From the NCBI GenBank assembly GCA_002298915.1, contig DBML01000024.1, forward strand, positions 1 through 64,000: a stretch of DNA of 64,000 nucleotides. The letters run 5' to 3'. The notes under the pieces were generated by a model. The model was not told where the DNA came from, searched no databases, and worked only from the letters and a program-made list of their open reading frames with translations. Source of the stretch: Clostridium sp. UBA699 (lineage in GTDB: Bacteria > Bacillota > Clostridia > Clostridiales > Clostridiaceae). Shown piece by piece: positions 42,098 to 51,153 of this stretch (position 1 is its first letter; each line of letters opens with the position of its first letter). A program made the translations under genes and the position numbers.

Positions 42098-42124
42098 GGA
42101 AGAAAGAAACATTGGAGGATAATA

Positions 42125-43948
42125 ATGAATTTATTTACAAGAGAAGATATCAGGAACATAGCAATAATAGCGCACGTTGACCACGGAAAGACCACCCTTG
42201 TGGATGCTCTTCTTAGGCAGAGCCATGTTTTCAGGGAAAACGAAAAGCTGCAGGAGAGGGTTATGGATTCCAACGACCTTGAAAAGGAAAGAGGAATCAC
42301 TATACTTTCAAAGAACACTGCGGTCATGCACAACGGGATCAAGATCAACATAGTGGACACTCCGGGACATGCCGACTTCGGGGGAGAGGTTGAACGTGTG
42401 CTCAAGATGGTTGACAGCGTTCTCTTGGTTGTAGATGCTTATGAAGGCCCAATGCCTCAGACAAAGTTCGTCCTCAAGAAGGCTCTTGAGCTCGACCTCA
42501 AGCCGATTGTGGTAGTTAACAAGATCGACAGGCCGGATGCGAGGCCTGTGGACGTGCTGGACGAGGTTTTCGACCTGTTCGTGGAGCTCGGAGCAAGCGA
42601 CGAGCAGCTTGACTTCCCTGTCGTGTACTGCTCTGCAAGAGGCGGATATGCCAAATACGAAGTCGAGGACGACAGCGAAAACATGGAGCCGCTTTTCGAG
42701 ACAATAGTGAAGAACGTTAAGGCTCCTCAAGGACACCTGGAGATGCCTCTCCAGCTGCTTATCACGACAGTCGACTACAACGAATATGTAGGAAAGATAG
42801 GTATAGGAAAGATCGAAAGAGGAAGCATAAAGAAGAACCAGCAGGTTGCGCTGATAAGAAAAGAAGGAGAGATTGACAACGTAAAGGTTACAAACATTTA
42901 TGTTTACAACGGACTTAAGAGGGAAGAGACTAATGAAGCTAAGATCGGAGACATAATAGCTGTTTCCGGAATAAGCGACATAAACATTGGCGAAACCGTA
43001 GCCGATATCACAAACCCTGAAGCGCTTCCGTTCGTGGACATAGACGAGCCTACTCTCAGCATGAACTTCATAGTAAACGACTCGCCTTTCGCAGGCCAGG
43101 ACGGTGAATTCGTAACATCAAGGCATCTCAGGGACAGGCTCATGAAGGAACTCGAAACAAACGTCAGCCTCAGGGTAGAAGAGACAGAGACAGCTGATGC
43201 CTTCAAGGTCAGCGGAAGGGGAGAGCTCCACCTTTCAATACTCATAGAGACTATGAGGAGGGAAGGGTACGAATTCCAGGTATCAAAGCCTTCCGTCATC
43301 TTCAAGGAAAAGGACGGCGTCATGATGGAGCCTATCGAATACCTTACAGTAGACGTCCCTGAAGAGTTCATGGGAGTCGTAATGGAGAAGCTCGGACCAA
43401 GGAAGGCTGAGATGGTAAACATGACCTCGGCAATCAACGGCTACACAAGACTCGAGTTCAGGGTTCCTGCTAGAGGACTGATCGGATTCAGAAACGAGTT
43501 CATGACAGACACTAAAGGAAACGGAATCATGAACCACGTGCTTGACGAGTACGAAGAGTTCAGGGGAGCAATACCTGAAAGAAGCAGGGGATCGCTTGTT
43601 GTATTCGAAACCGGAACATCGATAACCTACGGACTTTTCAACGCACAGGAAAGAGGAACACTCTTCATAGTGCCGGGCACAGAGGTCTACCAGGGAATGA
43701 TAGCCGGAGAGTGCTCGAGGGCTGACGATATAGAAGTCAACGTGTGCAAGAAGAAGCACCTTTCAAACACAAGATCATCAGGTTCGGATGATGCTCTCAA
43801 GCTTGTCCCTGTAAGAGAGATGACGCTGGAGCAGTGCCTTGAGTTCATAGCTTCCGACGAGCTGGTTGAAGTAACCCCCAAGACAGTCAGGATGAGAAAG
43901 AAGATTTTGAACCCTGAAATGAGAAAAAGAGCCGCAAGGAAAAAATAG
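42125..43948 (+). CDS. typA: Translational GTPase TypA/BipA
   Basis: The 607-residue EF-G-like GTPase assists ribosome assembly and stress translation. G motifs are AHVDHGKTTL (G1), ERGITI (G2), DTPGHADFGGE (G3) and NKIDRPDA (G4). The TypA-specific C-terminal region shows LIGFRNEFMTDTKGNGI and NVCKKKHLSNTRSSGSDDA. The ATG follows GGAGG by six bases. It is 11 bases before mltG. Confidence 0.96.
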   Translation: MNLFTREDIRNIAIIAHVDHGKTTLVDALLRQSHVFRENEKLQERVMDSNDLEKERGITILSKNTAVMHNGIKINIVDTPGHADFGGEVERVLKMVDSVLLVVDAYEGPMPQTKFVLKKALELDLKPIVVVNKIDRPDARPVDVLDEVFDLFVELGASDEQLDFPVVYCSARGGYAKYEVEDDSENMEPLFETIVKNVKAPQGHLEMPLQLLITTVDYNEYVGKIGIGKIERGSIKKNQQVALIRKEGEIDNVKVTNIYVYNGLKREETNEAKIGDIIAVSGISDINIGETVADITNPEALPFVDIDEPTLSMNFIVNDSPFAGQDGEFVTSRHLRDRLMKELETNVSLRVEETETADAFKVSGRGELHLSILIETMRREGYEFQVSKPSVIFKEKDGVMMEPIEYLTVDVPEEFMGVVMEKLGPRKAEMVNMTSAINGYTRLEFRVPARGLIGFRNEFMTDTKGNGIMNHVLDEYEEFRGAIPERSRGSLVVFETGTSITYGLFNAQERGTLFIVPGTEVYQGMIAGECSRADDIEVNVCKKKHLSNTRSSGSDDALKLVPVREMTLEQCLEFIASDELVEVTPKTVRMRKKILNPEMRKRAARKK

Positions 43949-43959
43949 AGAGGTTTTTT

Positions 43960-44985
43960 ATGAAGAAGAAACACTTTATCACAGCTTCAATAATACTTCT
44001 TGTACTGCTGACAGCAGGTGCGTATTTTGTGCACCGAAGCACAAAAAATGTCATTAACGCTCCGCTGGCAGCTTCATCAGGAAAGGTTGATTTCGAGATA
44101 AAGTCTGGCGAGACACTTGCCGACGTAATCGAAGGGCTTAACAGCAGGGGCTTGATCAAGGATAAAAAGGTCGTTCTTGACTACATCCAGAAGAACGGCT
44201 TCGAAACAAAGGTCGTGCCGGGAAAATACAGCATGTCTGCGACAGTATCCCTTTACACACTTGTCTCCTACATGAACAAGGGGATTCTGGATGATGTTCC
44301 GGTCAAGGTGACCATACCTGAAGGGTACAGCGTAGAGGAGATTGCAGGTGTTCTGGAGAGCAAAGGGGTGATCAGCAAAGCCGATTTCCTGAAGAGCTGC
44401 AAGGAGTACAAGCTTCCGAGCTACATCAGGAACGACGCTAAACGAAGATACGCCCTCGAGGGATACCTGTTCCCGGACACCTACGAATTCTACAAAGGCT
44501 CCACCGGCTCGGCGATAATCGGAAAGATGACATCCGCATTCAAGCAGGTCATAGACGATATCTCGAAGAAAACAGGGAAAACCATAACAGATGATCAGCT
44601 CGACAAGTACGTCATCATGGCGTCCATAGTTGAAAAGGAAGCGAAGGTGCAGGCGGAAAGAGGCAAGATCGCGTCGGTGTTCTACAACAGGCTTAAGATC
44701 AACATGCAGCTGCAGTCCTGCGCAACGGTTATGTATGCGCTGGGCTACCACAAGGATGTGCTTTTGAACAGCGACCTTACTGTGAACTCGCCATACAACA
44801 CTTACATGGTAAAGGGGCTGCCTCAGGGACCTATAGCGAACCCCGGGAGGGCATGCCTGGAAGCTGCAATTTCACCAGACAGCACCAGCTACCTTTATTT
44901 TGTGTCCAAGAACGACGGGACACACTTCTTCACGAACAACTACAATGATTTTTTGAAAGAAAAAGCAGTTACGCAGGGATTTTAG
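43960..44985 (+). CDS. mltG: Endolytic transglycosylase MltG (YceG)
   Basis: This 341-residue protein cleaves nascent glycan strands and may end peptidoglycan synthesis. One N-terminal membrane segment (about 5-25) leaves the rest outside. A LysM-like region (SGETLADVIEGLNSRGLI) is followed by the YceG catalytic part LEGYLFPDTYEF, the probable catalytic Glu near residue 225 in ASIVEKEAK, FYNRLKINMQLQS and SPYNTYMVKGLPQGPIANPG. AGAGAGG lies before the ATG. It is followed by trmR as in B. subtilis yrrL-yrrM. Confidence 0.94.
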   Translation: MKKKHFITASIILLVLLTAGAYFVHRSTKNVINAPLAASSGKVDFEIKSGETLADVIEGLNSRGLIKDKKVVLDYIQKNGFETKVVPGKYSMSATVSLYTLVSYMNKGILDDVPVKVTIPEGYSVEEIAGVLESKGVISKADFLKSCKEYKLPSYIRNDAKRRYALEGYLFPDTYEFYKGSTGSAIIGKMTSAFKQVIDDISKKTGKTITDDQLDKYVIMASIVEKEAKVQAERGKIASVFYNRLKINMQLQSCATVMYALGYHKDVLLNSDLTVNSPYNTYMVKGLPQGPIANPGRACLEAAISPDSTSYLYFVSKNDGTHFFTNNYNDFLKEKAVTQGF

Positions 44986-44994
44986 GAGGAAAGA

Positions 44995-45651
44995 ATGAGT
45001 GCAATCGTTCATGACTACGTAGAAAATTATATAAGAGGACTTGTTAAGAGGGATGATGCCGCACTTCTTGAACTCGAAGAATACGCTACAGAAAACCGTG
45101 TTCCGATAATCCAGAAGGAAGCGGGTCAGCTTCTGGAGACTCTTGTCTACATGGCGAGGCCGCTTAGGATCCTGGAGCTCGGGACCGCAATTGGATACTC
45201 ATCAATCCTGATGAGCAGATGCGCAGGCCCCGAGGCAAGGATAACCACCATCGAAAGATCAAAGGAGATGGTGGAAACTGCAAAGGGCAACATAAAGAAG
45301 TACGGTTATGATGACAGGATAGATGTTTTGGAGGGTGACTGCCTGGAGCTACTGGAAGGCCTCGAGGGAAAATACGATTTCATATTCATGGATGCTGGGA
45401 AAAGCCACTACAGCGACTTTTTCCCGCACTGCAAGAGGCTGCTCAGCAGCGGCGGCGTGATAGTATCCGACAACGTACTGTTCAGAGGGATGATAGCCTC
45501 CGATGAGCTAGTCGAGAAAAGGATGGCGACTATAGTCAAGAAGATGAGGCAGTACCTCGAAATGCTTTCCGCAAACGAGGAGTTCCACACATCAGTCATC
45601 CCGATCGGGGACGGAATAGCAATATCCACAAGGAGGAATAAGAATGAATAA
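44995..45651 (+). CDS. trmR: tRNA 5-hydroxyuridine methyltransferase TrmR (O-methyltransferase family)
   Basis: The 218-residue class I SAM methyltransferase shows IIQKEAGQLLETL, the SAM-binding ILELGTAIGYSS (59-70), DVLEGDCLELL and FIFMDAGKSHYSDFF. The general family is O-methyltransferase type 3. The placement mltG-trmR-trhP matches B. subtilis yrrL-yrrM-yrrN/O, where YrrM methylates hydroxyuridine-34 of tRNA. AGGAGG precedes the ATG; the end overlaps trhP by eight bases. Confidence 0.88.
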   Translation: MSAIVHDYVENYIRGLVKRDDAALLELEEYATENRVPIIQKEAGQLLETLVYMARPLRILELGTAIGYSSILMSRCAGPEARITTIERSKEMVETAKGNIKKYGYDDRIDVLEGDCLELLEGLEGKYDFIFMDAGKSHYSDFFPHCKRLLSSGGVIVSDNVLFRGMIASDELVEKRMATIVKKMRQYLEMLSANEEFHTSVIPIGDGIAISTRRNKNE

Positions 45652-46864
45652 ACCTGAGCTGCTTGCACCGGCAGGAAACCTGGAGAAGCTGAGGACGGCA
45701 ATAGATTTCGGTGCTGATGCCGTCTACCTCGGAGGAAGCAGGCTTAACCTTAGAGCTTTCGCTGACAACTTCACAAACGAGGACCTTGGCGAAGGTCTGA
45801 AATACGCCCACGACAGGGGTAGAAAAGTGTACGTTACCGTCAACGTATTCCCTCATAACGATGATCTAGTCGGCATAGAGGATTACCTGAAGGAGCTCCA
45901 TTCACTGGGGGTGGATGCTATAATAGTGTCCGACCCGGGGATAATAAGCATTGCGAGGGAAAGCGTTCCAGAGCTCGAGCTTCACCTGAGCACCCAGGCC
46001 AACACTGTCAACTGGAAGACTGCCGAATTCTGGTACAAGCAGGGAGTCAAGAGGATTGTTCTCGCCAGGGAGATGACCATGGAGGAAGTCCGTGAAATAA
46101 AGAGCAGGGTTCCGTCAGGCTGCGAGATAGAGGCTTTCGTGCACGGCTCAATGTGCATGTCCTATTCAGGGCGATGCGTTATCTCCAACTACATGACCGG
46201 AAGGGATTCGAACAGGGGAGAATGCGCACAGCCTTGCAGGTACAAGTACTACATCACAGAGGAGAAAAGGCCGGGAGAGTACTTCCCTATAGTAGAGGAC
46301 AGCAGAGGCACTTACCTAATGAACTCCAAGGACATGTGCATGATAGAGCACATACCGGACCTGGTGGAGAGCGGAATAGACTCCTTCAAGATCGAAGGCA
46401 GGATGAAGAGCTCCTTCTATGTTGCCTGCGTGGTGAAAGCCTACAGGCAGGCCATCGACTCGTATTTCGAAAACCCTGCTGATTACAAGGTCAGGCAGGA
46501 GTGGATCGACAACCTTATGATGGCAAGCCACAGGAAGTACTTCACCGGGTTCTATTACAACGAAGCCGACAGGCAGATTTTTGAGAACTCGTCTTATATA
46601 CGCGACTACGATATTGTCGGCATAGTCAGAGGCTTTGATCCTTCCACCGGAACCGCCGTCGTGGAGCAGAGGAACAAGGTTTTCGAAGGAGACACCGTAA
46701 GCGTGCTTAGGCCAGCCGGAGACAGCTTCTCGGTAGCTGTAAAGGACCTGAGGAACGAGGAAGGAAGCAAGATAGATGCCGCTCCTGTGGCGCAGATGAT
46801 TTACAGCTTCTCGTCGGAAAAAGAACTGATGAGCGGAGACATGCTCGTAAAAAAGAAAAAATAG
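45644..46864 (+). CDS. trhP: tRNA uridine-34 hydroxylase TrhP (peptidase U32 family)
   Basis: The 406-residue U32-family protein shows ELLAPAGNLEKLRTAIDFGADAVY at the start, the cysteine-rich HGSMCMSYSGRCVISNYM, then GECAQPCRYKY with probable [4Fe-4S] ligands, and SFKIEGRMKSSFYVA. Proteins of this group use prephenate to make ho5U34 of tRNA; TrmR then methylates it to mo5U, so the overlap of the two genes is functionally sensible. Bacillus has two tandem copies (yrrN, yrrO), but only one is present here. Peptidase activity is not expected. Confidence 0.88.
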   Translation: MNKPELLAPAGNLEKLRTAIDFGADAVYLGGSRLNLRAFADNFTNEDLGEGLKYAHDRGRKVYVTVNVFPHNDDLVGIEDYLKELHSLGVDAIIVSDPGIISIARESVPELELHLSTQANTVNWKTAEFWYKQGVKRIVLAREMTMEEVREIKSRVPSGCEIEAFVHGSMCMSYSGRCVISNYMTGRDSNRGECAQPCRYKYYITEEKRPGEYFPIVEDSRGTYLMNSKDMCMIEHIPDLVESGIDSFKIEGRMKSSFYVACVVKAYRQAIDSYFENPADYKVRQEWIDNLMMASHRKYFTGFYYNEADRQIFENSSYIRDYDIVGIVRGFDPSTGTAVVEQRNKVFEGDTVSVLRPAGDSFSVAVKDLRNEEGSKIDAAPVAQMIYSFSSEKELMSGDMLVKKKK

Positions 46865-46872
46865 ATCATTTC

Positions 46873-46918
46873 AAAACCTGAGCCGTGATGCAAAGCTGTC
46901 CGGCTCAGGTTTTTTTCC
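46873..46918 (+). terminator. trhP terminator
   Basis: AAACCTGAGCCG pairs perfectly with CGGCTCAGGTTT around 15 bases, with a T-run. Confidence 0.82.
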
Positions 46919-46996
46919 TTCAAATATAGCAATATTCTATAAATAATGATAAAATATTACAAAGCCAGAAGAATATAGTCGTGAGGAGTTGGTAAA

Positions 46997-48049
46997 ATGA
47001 TGCTGAATGAATTGCTCGAGACCACCATTAGAAAAAAAGCATCTGATCTGCACTTGGTGACAGGAATACCGCCTGTTTTGAGGATTAACGGCAATCTCAT
47101 AAGGATGGACGAGGCAAAGCTGTCTCCCCAGGACACTGAGAAATTTGCAAAGCAGATACTTGGAGATGATTTTGACTCCATAAACGAAAGAGGAGAGATG
47201 GACCTTTCCTACTCTGTTTCAGGCCTCGGAAGGTTCAGGGTGAATGCGTACAAGCAGAGGGGCACCGTTGCCCTGGCCATAAGGGTTGTTGGGGCAAGGA
47301 TTCCTGAAATCGACGAGCTGGGGCTCCCGGAGGTCGTTAAGGAGCTTTCCCTGTCGAAGAGGGGGCTTATACTTGTTACGGGACCTGCAGGAAGCGGCAA
47401 GAGCACGACGCTCGCTGCAATGATAAACGAGATCAACAAAAACAAATCCTCACATATTATAACCCTTGAGGATCCCATTGAGTTCCTCCACAAGCACGAC
47501 AAGTCTATCGTGGAGCAGAGGGAGATCGGCAAGGATACGAAGAACTTCAGAAGTGCGCTCAGGGCTGTGCTCAGGGAGGACCCCGACGTTATCCTGATAG
47601 GCGAGCTGAGGGACCTTGACACGATATCCGTTGCGTTAACAGCCGCAGAGACAGGTCACCTGGTGCTATCCACCCTTCACACTGTCGGAGCTGCAAAGAC
47701 CATAAACCGGCTTGTGGACGTCTTCCCTCCTCATCAGCAGCAGCAGGTGAAGATCCAGCTTGCTTCAGTCCTGAACGGGATCGTTTCCCAGCAGCTGGTC
47801 CCTACGTCCGACGGCAAGAGCAGAGTATGCGCAGCTGAAACCATGATATCAACCACGGCCATACAGAACATGATCCGGGAAGGGAAGACTTACCAGATTG
47901 AATCTGCCCTTCAGACAGGATCCAAGTACGGGATGAAGACCATGGACATGTCGCTCGTTGAACTTTATAAGAAAAAATTAATAAGCTATGAAGATGCGTT
48001 GAGCCACGCTGTAGACAGAGAGATGCTTGTAAGGCTGTTGTCCTTATAA
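46997..48049 (+). CDS. pilT: PilT-like twitching ATPase
   Basis: The 350-residue secretion ATPase shows RKKASDLHLVTGIPPVLRING at the N-terminus, Walker A GPAGSGKST (about 132-140), TLEDPIEFLH, LREDPDVILIGELRD, HLVLSTLHT and a PilT-like AIQNMIREGKTYQIESALQTG. It should power retraction of a type IV pilus, but no pilin, PilB or PilC gene is in this window. It lies alone between two terminators and before ftsA. GAGGAG lies about ten bases before two successive ATG codons; the first is used. Confidence 0.92.
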   Translation: MMLNELLETTIRKKASDLHLVTGIPPVLRINGNLIRMDEAKLSPQDTEKFAKQILGDDFDSINERGEMDLSYSVSGLGRFRVNAYKQRGTVALAIRVVGARIPEIDELGLPEVVKELSLSKRGLILVTGPAGSGKSTTLAAMINEINKNKSSHIITLEDPIEFLHKHDKSIVEQREIGKDTKNFRSALRAVLREDPDVILIGELRDLDTISVALTAAETGHLVLSTLHTVGAAKTINRLVDVFPPHQQQQVKIQLASVLNGIVSQQLVPTSDGKSRVCAAETMISTTAIQNMIREGKTYQIESALQTGSKYGMKTMDMSLVELYKKKLISYEDALSHAVDREMLVRLLSL

Positions 48050-48076
48050 AAAAGACCCTTACAAGGGCCTTTTTTC
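48048..48076 (+). terminator. pilT terminator
   Basis: AAAAAAGACCCT pairs with AGGGCCTTTTTT (one mismatch) around TACA. Confidence 0.7.
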
Positions 48077-48217
48077 TGTTAACACTGTTCACAGAATATT
48101 ATTAAGTGGCTGTCATCAATATTATTTAATATTTTGCTAAATTATGATAAAATTATAGAGGAAAATTTGACTTTGTGTGGAATATAGTATGTTAAGGTTC
48201 TCTTGACAAGGGGGGAA

Positions 48218-49510
48218 ATGCGATCAATGAGTGAATATATAGTAGGCTTAGACATTGGGTCTTCAAAGATATCGGCAGCCGCAGGCAAATTCGACAAATT
48301 AGGAGATCTGCAGATAATAGGCGTAACGACTGCAAAATGCATAGGCGTCAATAAAGGGATAGTAGTAGACATAGACAAGACTTCAGAGAGCATTAAGGGC
48401 TGCATTGACCAGCTGGAAAGAATGATCGACGGACGCATAGAGGAAGCTTACATCTCCTTTCCAGGAGTAATAAGCGAACTCGTGCCTAACAAAGGTGTAG
48501 TTGCTGTTTCGTCCGAGGATAAGGAAATAAAGGAAAATGACGTCAAGAGGGTCATCAGGGCGGCAAAGATCATCTCCATTTCTTCCGAGAGGGAGATCAT
48601 CGATGTGATACCAAACCAGTACATCGTGGATGGAACTGCCAACATTATGGATCCCGAAGGAATGAGCGGAACAAGGCTTGAGCTCGATGCGCTGCTTGTA
48701 ACTGCCCAGTCCACATTTGCGAGCAATATTATGAAAAGCGTCAACAAGGCCGGAATAAAGGTCAACGGAATCGTGTTCGAGCCACTGGCTGCTGCTTCAG
48801 CAGCACTTAGCAAGGAAGAGCTGGACATGGGAACAGCTCTGATCGATATCGGTGCCGAGACAACAAACATCTCGGTATTCAAGGACGGAAAAATCGTGTA
48901 CAACGACCACGTAAACCTTGGCGGAAGCACCATAACCAGCGATATTGCTATCGTGCTCAAGATTCCGCAGTCGCAGGCTGAACAGCTGAAGATAAAATTC
49001 GGGATGAAGGGCCATGACGAAAACAACAATACGGTTATAAAGCTCAAGGCTGATTTCAACAATGAAATCAACGTCGATCTCCATATGGTAAAGCAGATAA
49101 TTGAAGCGAGAATTGAGGAGATACTCATCCTTCTTAACAAGCAGATAATGCGCTCAGGCTTCAACAGCGCAATTGCCGGAATGGTGATCGTGGGCGGAGG
49201 GATTTCCCAGTTCGAAGGGATAGAGGAGTTCGGCAAGAGCATTCTCCTCATGCCTTTCAGGATCGCGGACCTCGGCTATGCAGGCGCATCAAACCCTGTA
49301 TACGCAACCGCAGTGGGCGCAGTAAAGAACGTGTCCGAGCAGCTTAGGGTAAAGCCTTCAGCTCAAGCCGAAGGCAAAGCGGAGCGCAAGGGCAAGGCCC
49401 ACAAAAAAGACGAGGATTACGACGATTACGACTACGAAGAATATGAATCAGAACGCGAGAGCGAAGGCATAATGGGCAAAATAAAAGGATTCTTTTCAGA
49501 ATTTTTCTAA
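48218..49510 (+). CDS. ftsA: Cell division protein FtsA
   Basis: The 430-residue actin-like protein links FtsZ to the membrane. The sequence shows IVGLDIGSSKISAAAGK (phosphate 1), the 1C domain around GVNKGIVVDIDKTSESI, GTALIDIGAETTNISVF (phosphate 2) and VIVGGGISQFEGIEEFG. A low-complexity acidic tyrosine-rich linker (DEDYDDYDYEEYESERES) leads to a C-terminal amphipathic helix GIMGKIKGFFSEFF that should bind the membrane. The start is uncertain: ATG at 48218 is three bases and ATG at 48227 is 12 bases from the GGGGGG ribosome-binding site. It is 16 bases before ftsZ. Confidence 0.92.
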   Translation: MRSMSEYIVGLDIGSSKISAAAGKFDKLGDLQIIGVTTAKCIGVNKGIVVDIDKTSESIKGCIDQLERMIDGRIEEAYISFPGVISELVPNKGVVAVSSEDKEIKENDVKRVIRAAKIISISSEREIIDVIPNQYIVDGTANIMDPEGMSGTRLELDALLVTAQSTFASNIMKSVNKAGIKVNGIVFEPLAAASAALSKEELDMGTALIDIGAETTNISVFKDGKIVYNDHVNLGGSTITSDIAIVLKIPQSQAEQLKIKFGMKGHDENNNTVIKLKADFNNEINVDLHMVKQIIEARIEEILILLNKQIMRSGFNSAIAGMVIVGGGISQFEGIEEFGKSILLMPFRIADLGYAGASNPVYATAVGAVKNVSEQLRVKPSAQAEGKAERKGKAHKKDEDYDDYDYEEYESERESEGIMGKIKGFFSEFF

Positions 49511-49526
49511 ATAAGGAGGATATATA

Positions 49527-50639
49527 ATGCTGGATTTTGATGTGGATATTGAACAGCTTGCTAAAATAAAAGTAATAGGTTGCGGTGGAAGCGGAAACAA
49601 TGCCGTCAACAGGATGATTATGGAAGGCCTAAAGAATGTGGAGTTCATTGCAGTCAACACTGACAAGCAGGCGCTCATGCTTTCGAAGGCTTCTCAGAAA
49701 ATACAGATAGGCGACAAGCTCACAAAAGGGCTCGGCGCAGGTGCAAATCCTGAGATCGGCCAGAAGGCTGCAGAGGAAAGCAAGGAAGAAATTGCCAATG
49801 CAATAAAGGGAGCCGAAATGGTGTTCGTCACTGCAGGAATGGGCGGCGGAACAGGAACAGGCGCAGCTCCAGTCATAGCGGAAATAGCAAAATCAATGGG
49901 CATTCTCACCGTTGGAGTAGTGACTAAGCCTTTCCCTTTTGAAGGGAAAAAGAGAATGCAGTTCGCTGAGGACGGCATCAAAAAGCTCAAGGAAAAAGTG
50001 GATACGCTTGTAACCATCCCTAACGAAAGGCTTCTCAGCATAGTCGACAAGAAGACTTCGCTTATGGATTCGTTCAAGATGGCTGACGACGTGCTCAGGC
50101 AGGGCGTACAGGGCATATCAGACCTTATTACAATCCCTGGTCTTGTAAACCTGGACTTCGCAGATGTTAGGACCATAATGACCGAGAAAGGCCTTGCACA
50201 CATGGGCGTAGGCAGGGGAACCGGCGACAACAGAGCAAAGGAAGCTGCAAAGCAGGCTATCTCCAGCCCTCTTCTCGAAACATCCATAGCGGGAGCAACA
50301 GGCGTGCTTCTCAACATAACCGGCGGAGCGGACCTAGGACTCCTCGAGATCAACGAGGCAGCCGAGATAGTGCAGCAGTCAGCAGACCCTGATGCGCAGA
50401 TAATATTCGGTGCTGTTATAGACGAAAACATAAAGGACGAGATAAGGATCACTGTAATAGCAACTGGCTTCGAGGGAGATAAAAACATCATTAAACAGGG
50501 CATTGCAGACAAGTACGCAACAAGTCAGGAGTTCGGAGTTATAACAACTGACAAGAATGCAGCCGAAGAAAAAGAGGAGACCGTTTCAGGAAGCGAAAAC
50601 CTTGAGATACCTGCGTTCCTCAGAAGAGGCGGCAGATAA
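49527..50639 (+). CDS. ftsZ: Cell division protein FtsZ
   Basis: The 370-residue tubulin-like GTPase forms the Z ring. The sequence shows IKVIGCGGSGNNAVNRMI at the N-terminus, the tubulin signature GGGTGTGAAP (about 107-116), the NVDFADV-like NLDFADVRTIM and the T7 region. The C-terminal peptide ENLEIPAFLRRGGR is the usual partner-binding tail for FtsA. TAAGGAGG precedes the ATG. The next gene, nrdR, begins two bases after its stop, so no spoIIGA-sigE-sigG lies here. Confidence 0.98.
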   Translation: MLDFDVDIEQLAKIKVIGCGGSGNNAVNRMIMEGLKNVEFIAVNTDKQALMLSKASQKIQIGDKLTKGLGAGANPEIGQKAAEESKEEIANAIKGAEMVFVTAGMGGGTGTGAAPVIAEIAKSMGILTVGVVTKPFPFEGKKRMQFAEDGIKKLKEKVDTLVTIPNERLLSIVDKKTSLMDSFKMADDVLRQGVQGISDLITIPGLVNLDFADVRTIMTEKGLAHMGVGRGTGDNRAKEAAKQAISSPLLETSIAGATGVLLNITGGADLGLLEINEAAEIVQQSADPDAQIIFGAVIDENIKDEIRITVIATGFEGDKNIIKQGIADKYATSQEFGVITTDKNAAEEKEETVSGSENLEIPAFLRRGGR

Positions 50640-50641
50640 AA

Positions 50642-51097
50642 ATGAAGTGCCCCTTTTGCGGATACGGCGACAGCAAGGTTGTGGATTCAAGATCCACCGA
50701 CGATGATGTTTCAATTCGAAGGAGGAGGGAGTGCCTCAGCTGCGGCAAAAGGTATACAACCTACGAGAAAATAGAGGATATACCTATCCTTGTGATCAAA
50801 AGGAACATGAACAGGGAATATTTTGACCGCAAAAAAATCATTGGGGGTCTTCTCAAGGCTTGCCAGAAAAGACCTGTCTCAAGAAGCCAGATCGAGAACA
50901 TCGCTGATGAAGTTGAGAAAAGGCTGACCAATGAGATGCTCACCGAAGTAAAATCTGAATATATAGGCGAACTCATTATGGAGCAGCTCAAGAAAATCGA
51001 TGAGGTTGCCTACGTGCGGTTTGCATCGGTTTACAGGCAGTTCAAGGACGTTAATACCTTTTTGGAGGAGATTAAGAACCTGATGTCAGACAAATAG
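50642..51097 (+). CDS. nrdR: Transcriptional repressor NrdR
   Basis: The 151-residue repressor of ribonucleotide reductase genes has a zinc ribbon formed by Cys3, Cys6, Cys31 and Cys34 (MKCPFCGYGD and CLSCGKRY) and an ATP-cone domain starting at LVIKRNMNREYFDRKK. RRRRECLSCG is the DNA-contact stretch. It is co-transcribed with ftsZ and followed by a terminator. No ribonucleotide reductase gene is in the window, so its targets lie elsewhere. Confidence 0.97.
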   Translation: MKCPFCGYGDSKVVDSRSTDDDVSIRRRRECLSCGKRYTTYEKIEDIPILVIKRNMNREYFDRKKIIGGLLKACQKRPVSRSQIENIADEVEKRLTNEMLTEVKSEYIGELIMEQLKKIDEVAYVRFASVYRQFKDVNTFLEEIKNLMSDK

Positions 51098-51126
51098 GCA
51101 TAATTTCATTATGCCTATTTTTTTTA
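51092..51126 (+). terminator. ftsA-ftsZ-nrdR terminator
   Basis: AAATAGGCATAAT-TTC-ATTATGCCTATTT is a perfect stem followed by T's. The stop codon of nrdR lies in the left arm. Confidence 0.85.
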
Positions 51127-51153
51127 GAAAAATACTCAATTCCGGAGGATAAT

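Noticed and set aside
48076..48217. Promoter of ftsA
   Set aside because: Several TTGACT- and TATA-like pieces occur, but none at acceptable spacing with good matches, so no position was assigned.
49694..50512. Open frame of 272 codons on the minus strand inside ftsZ
   Set aside because: It is antisense to a certain gene, with Ser/Pro-rich low-complexity translation.
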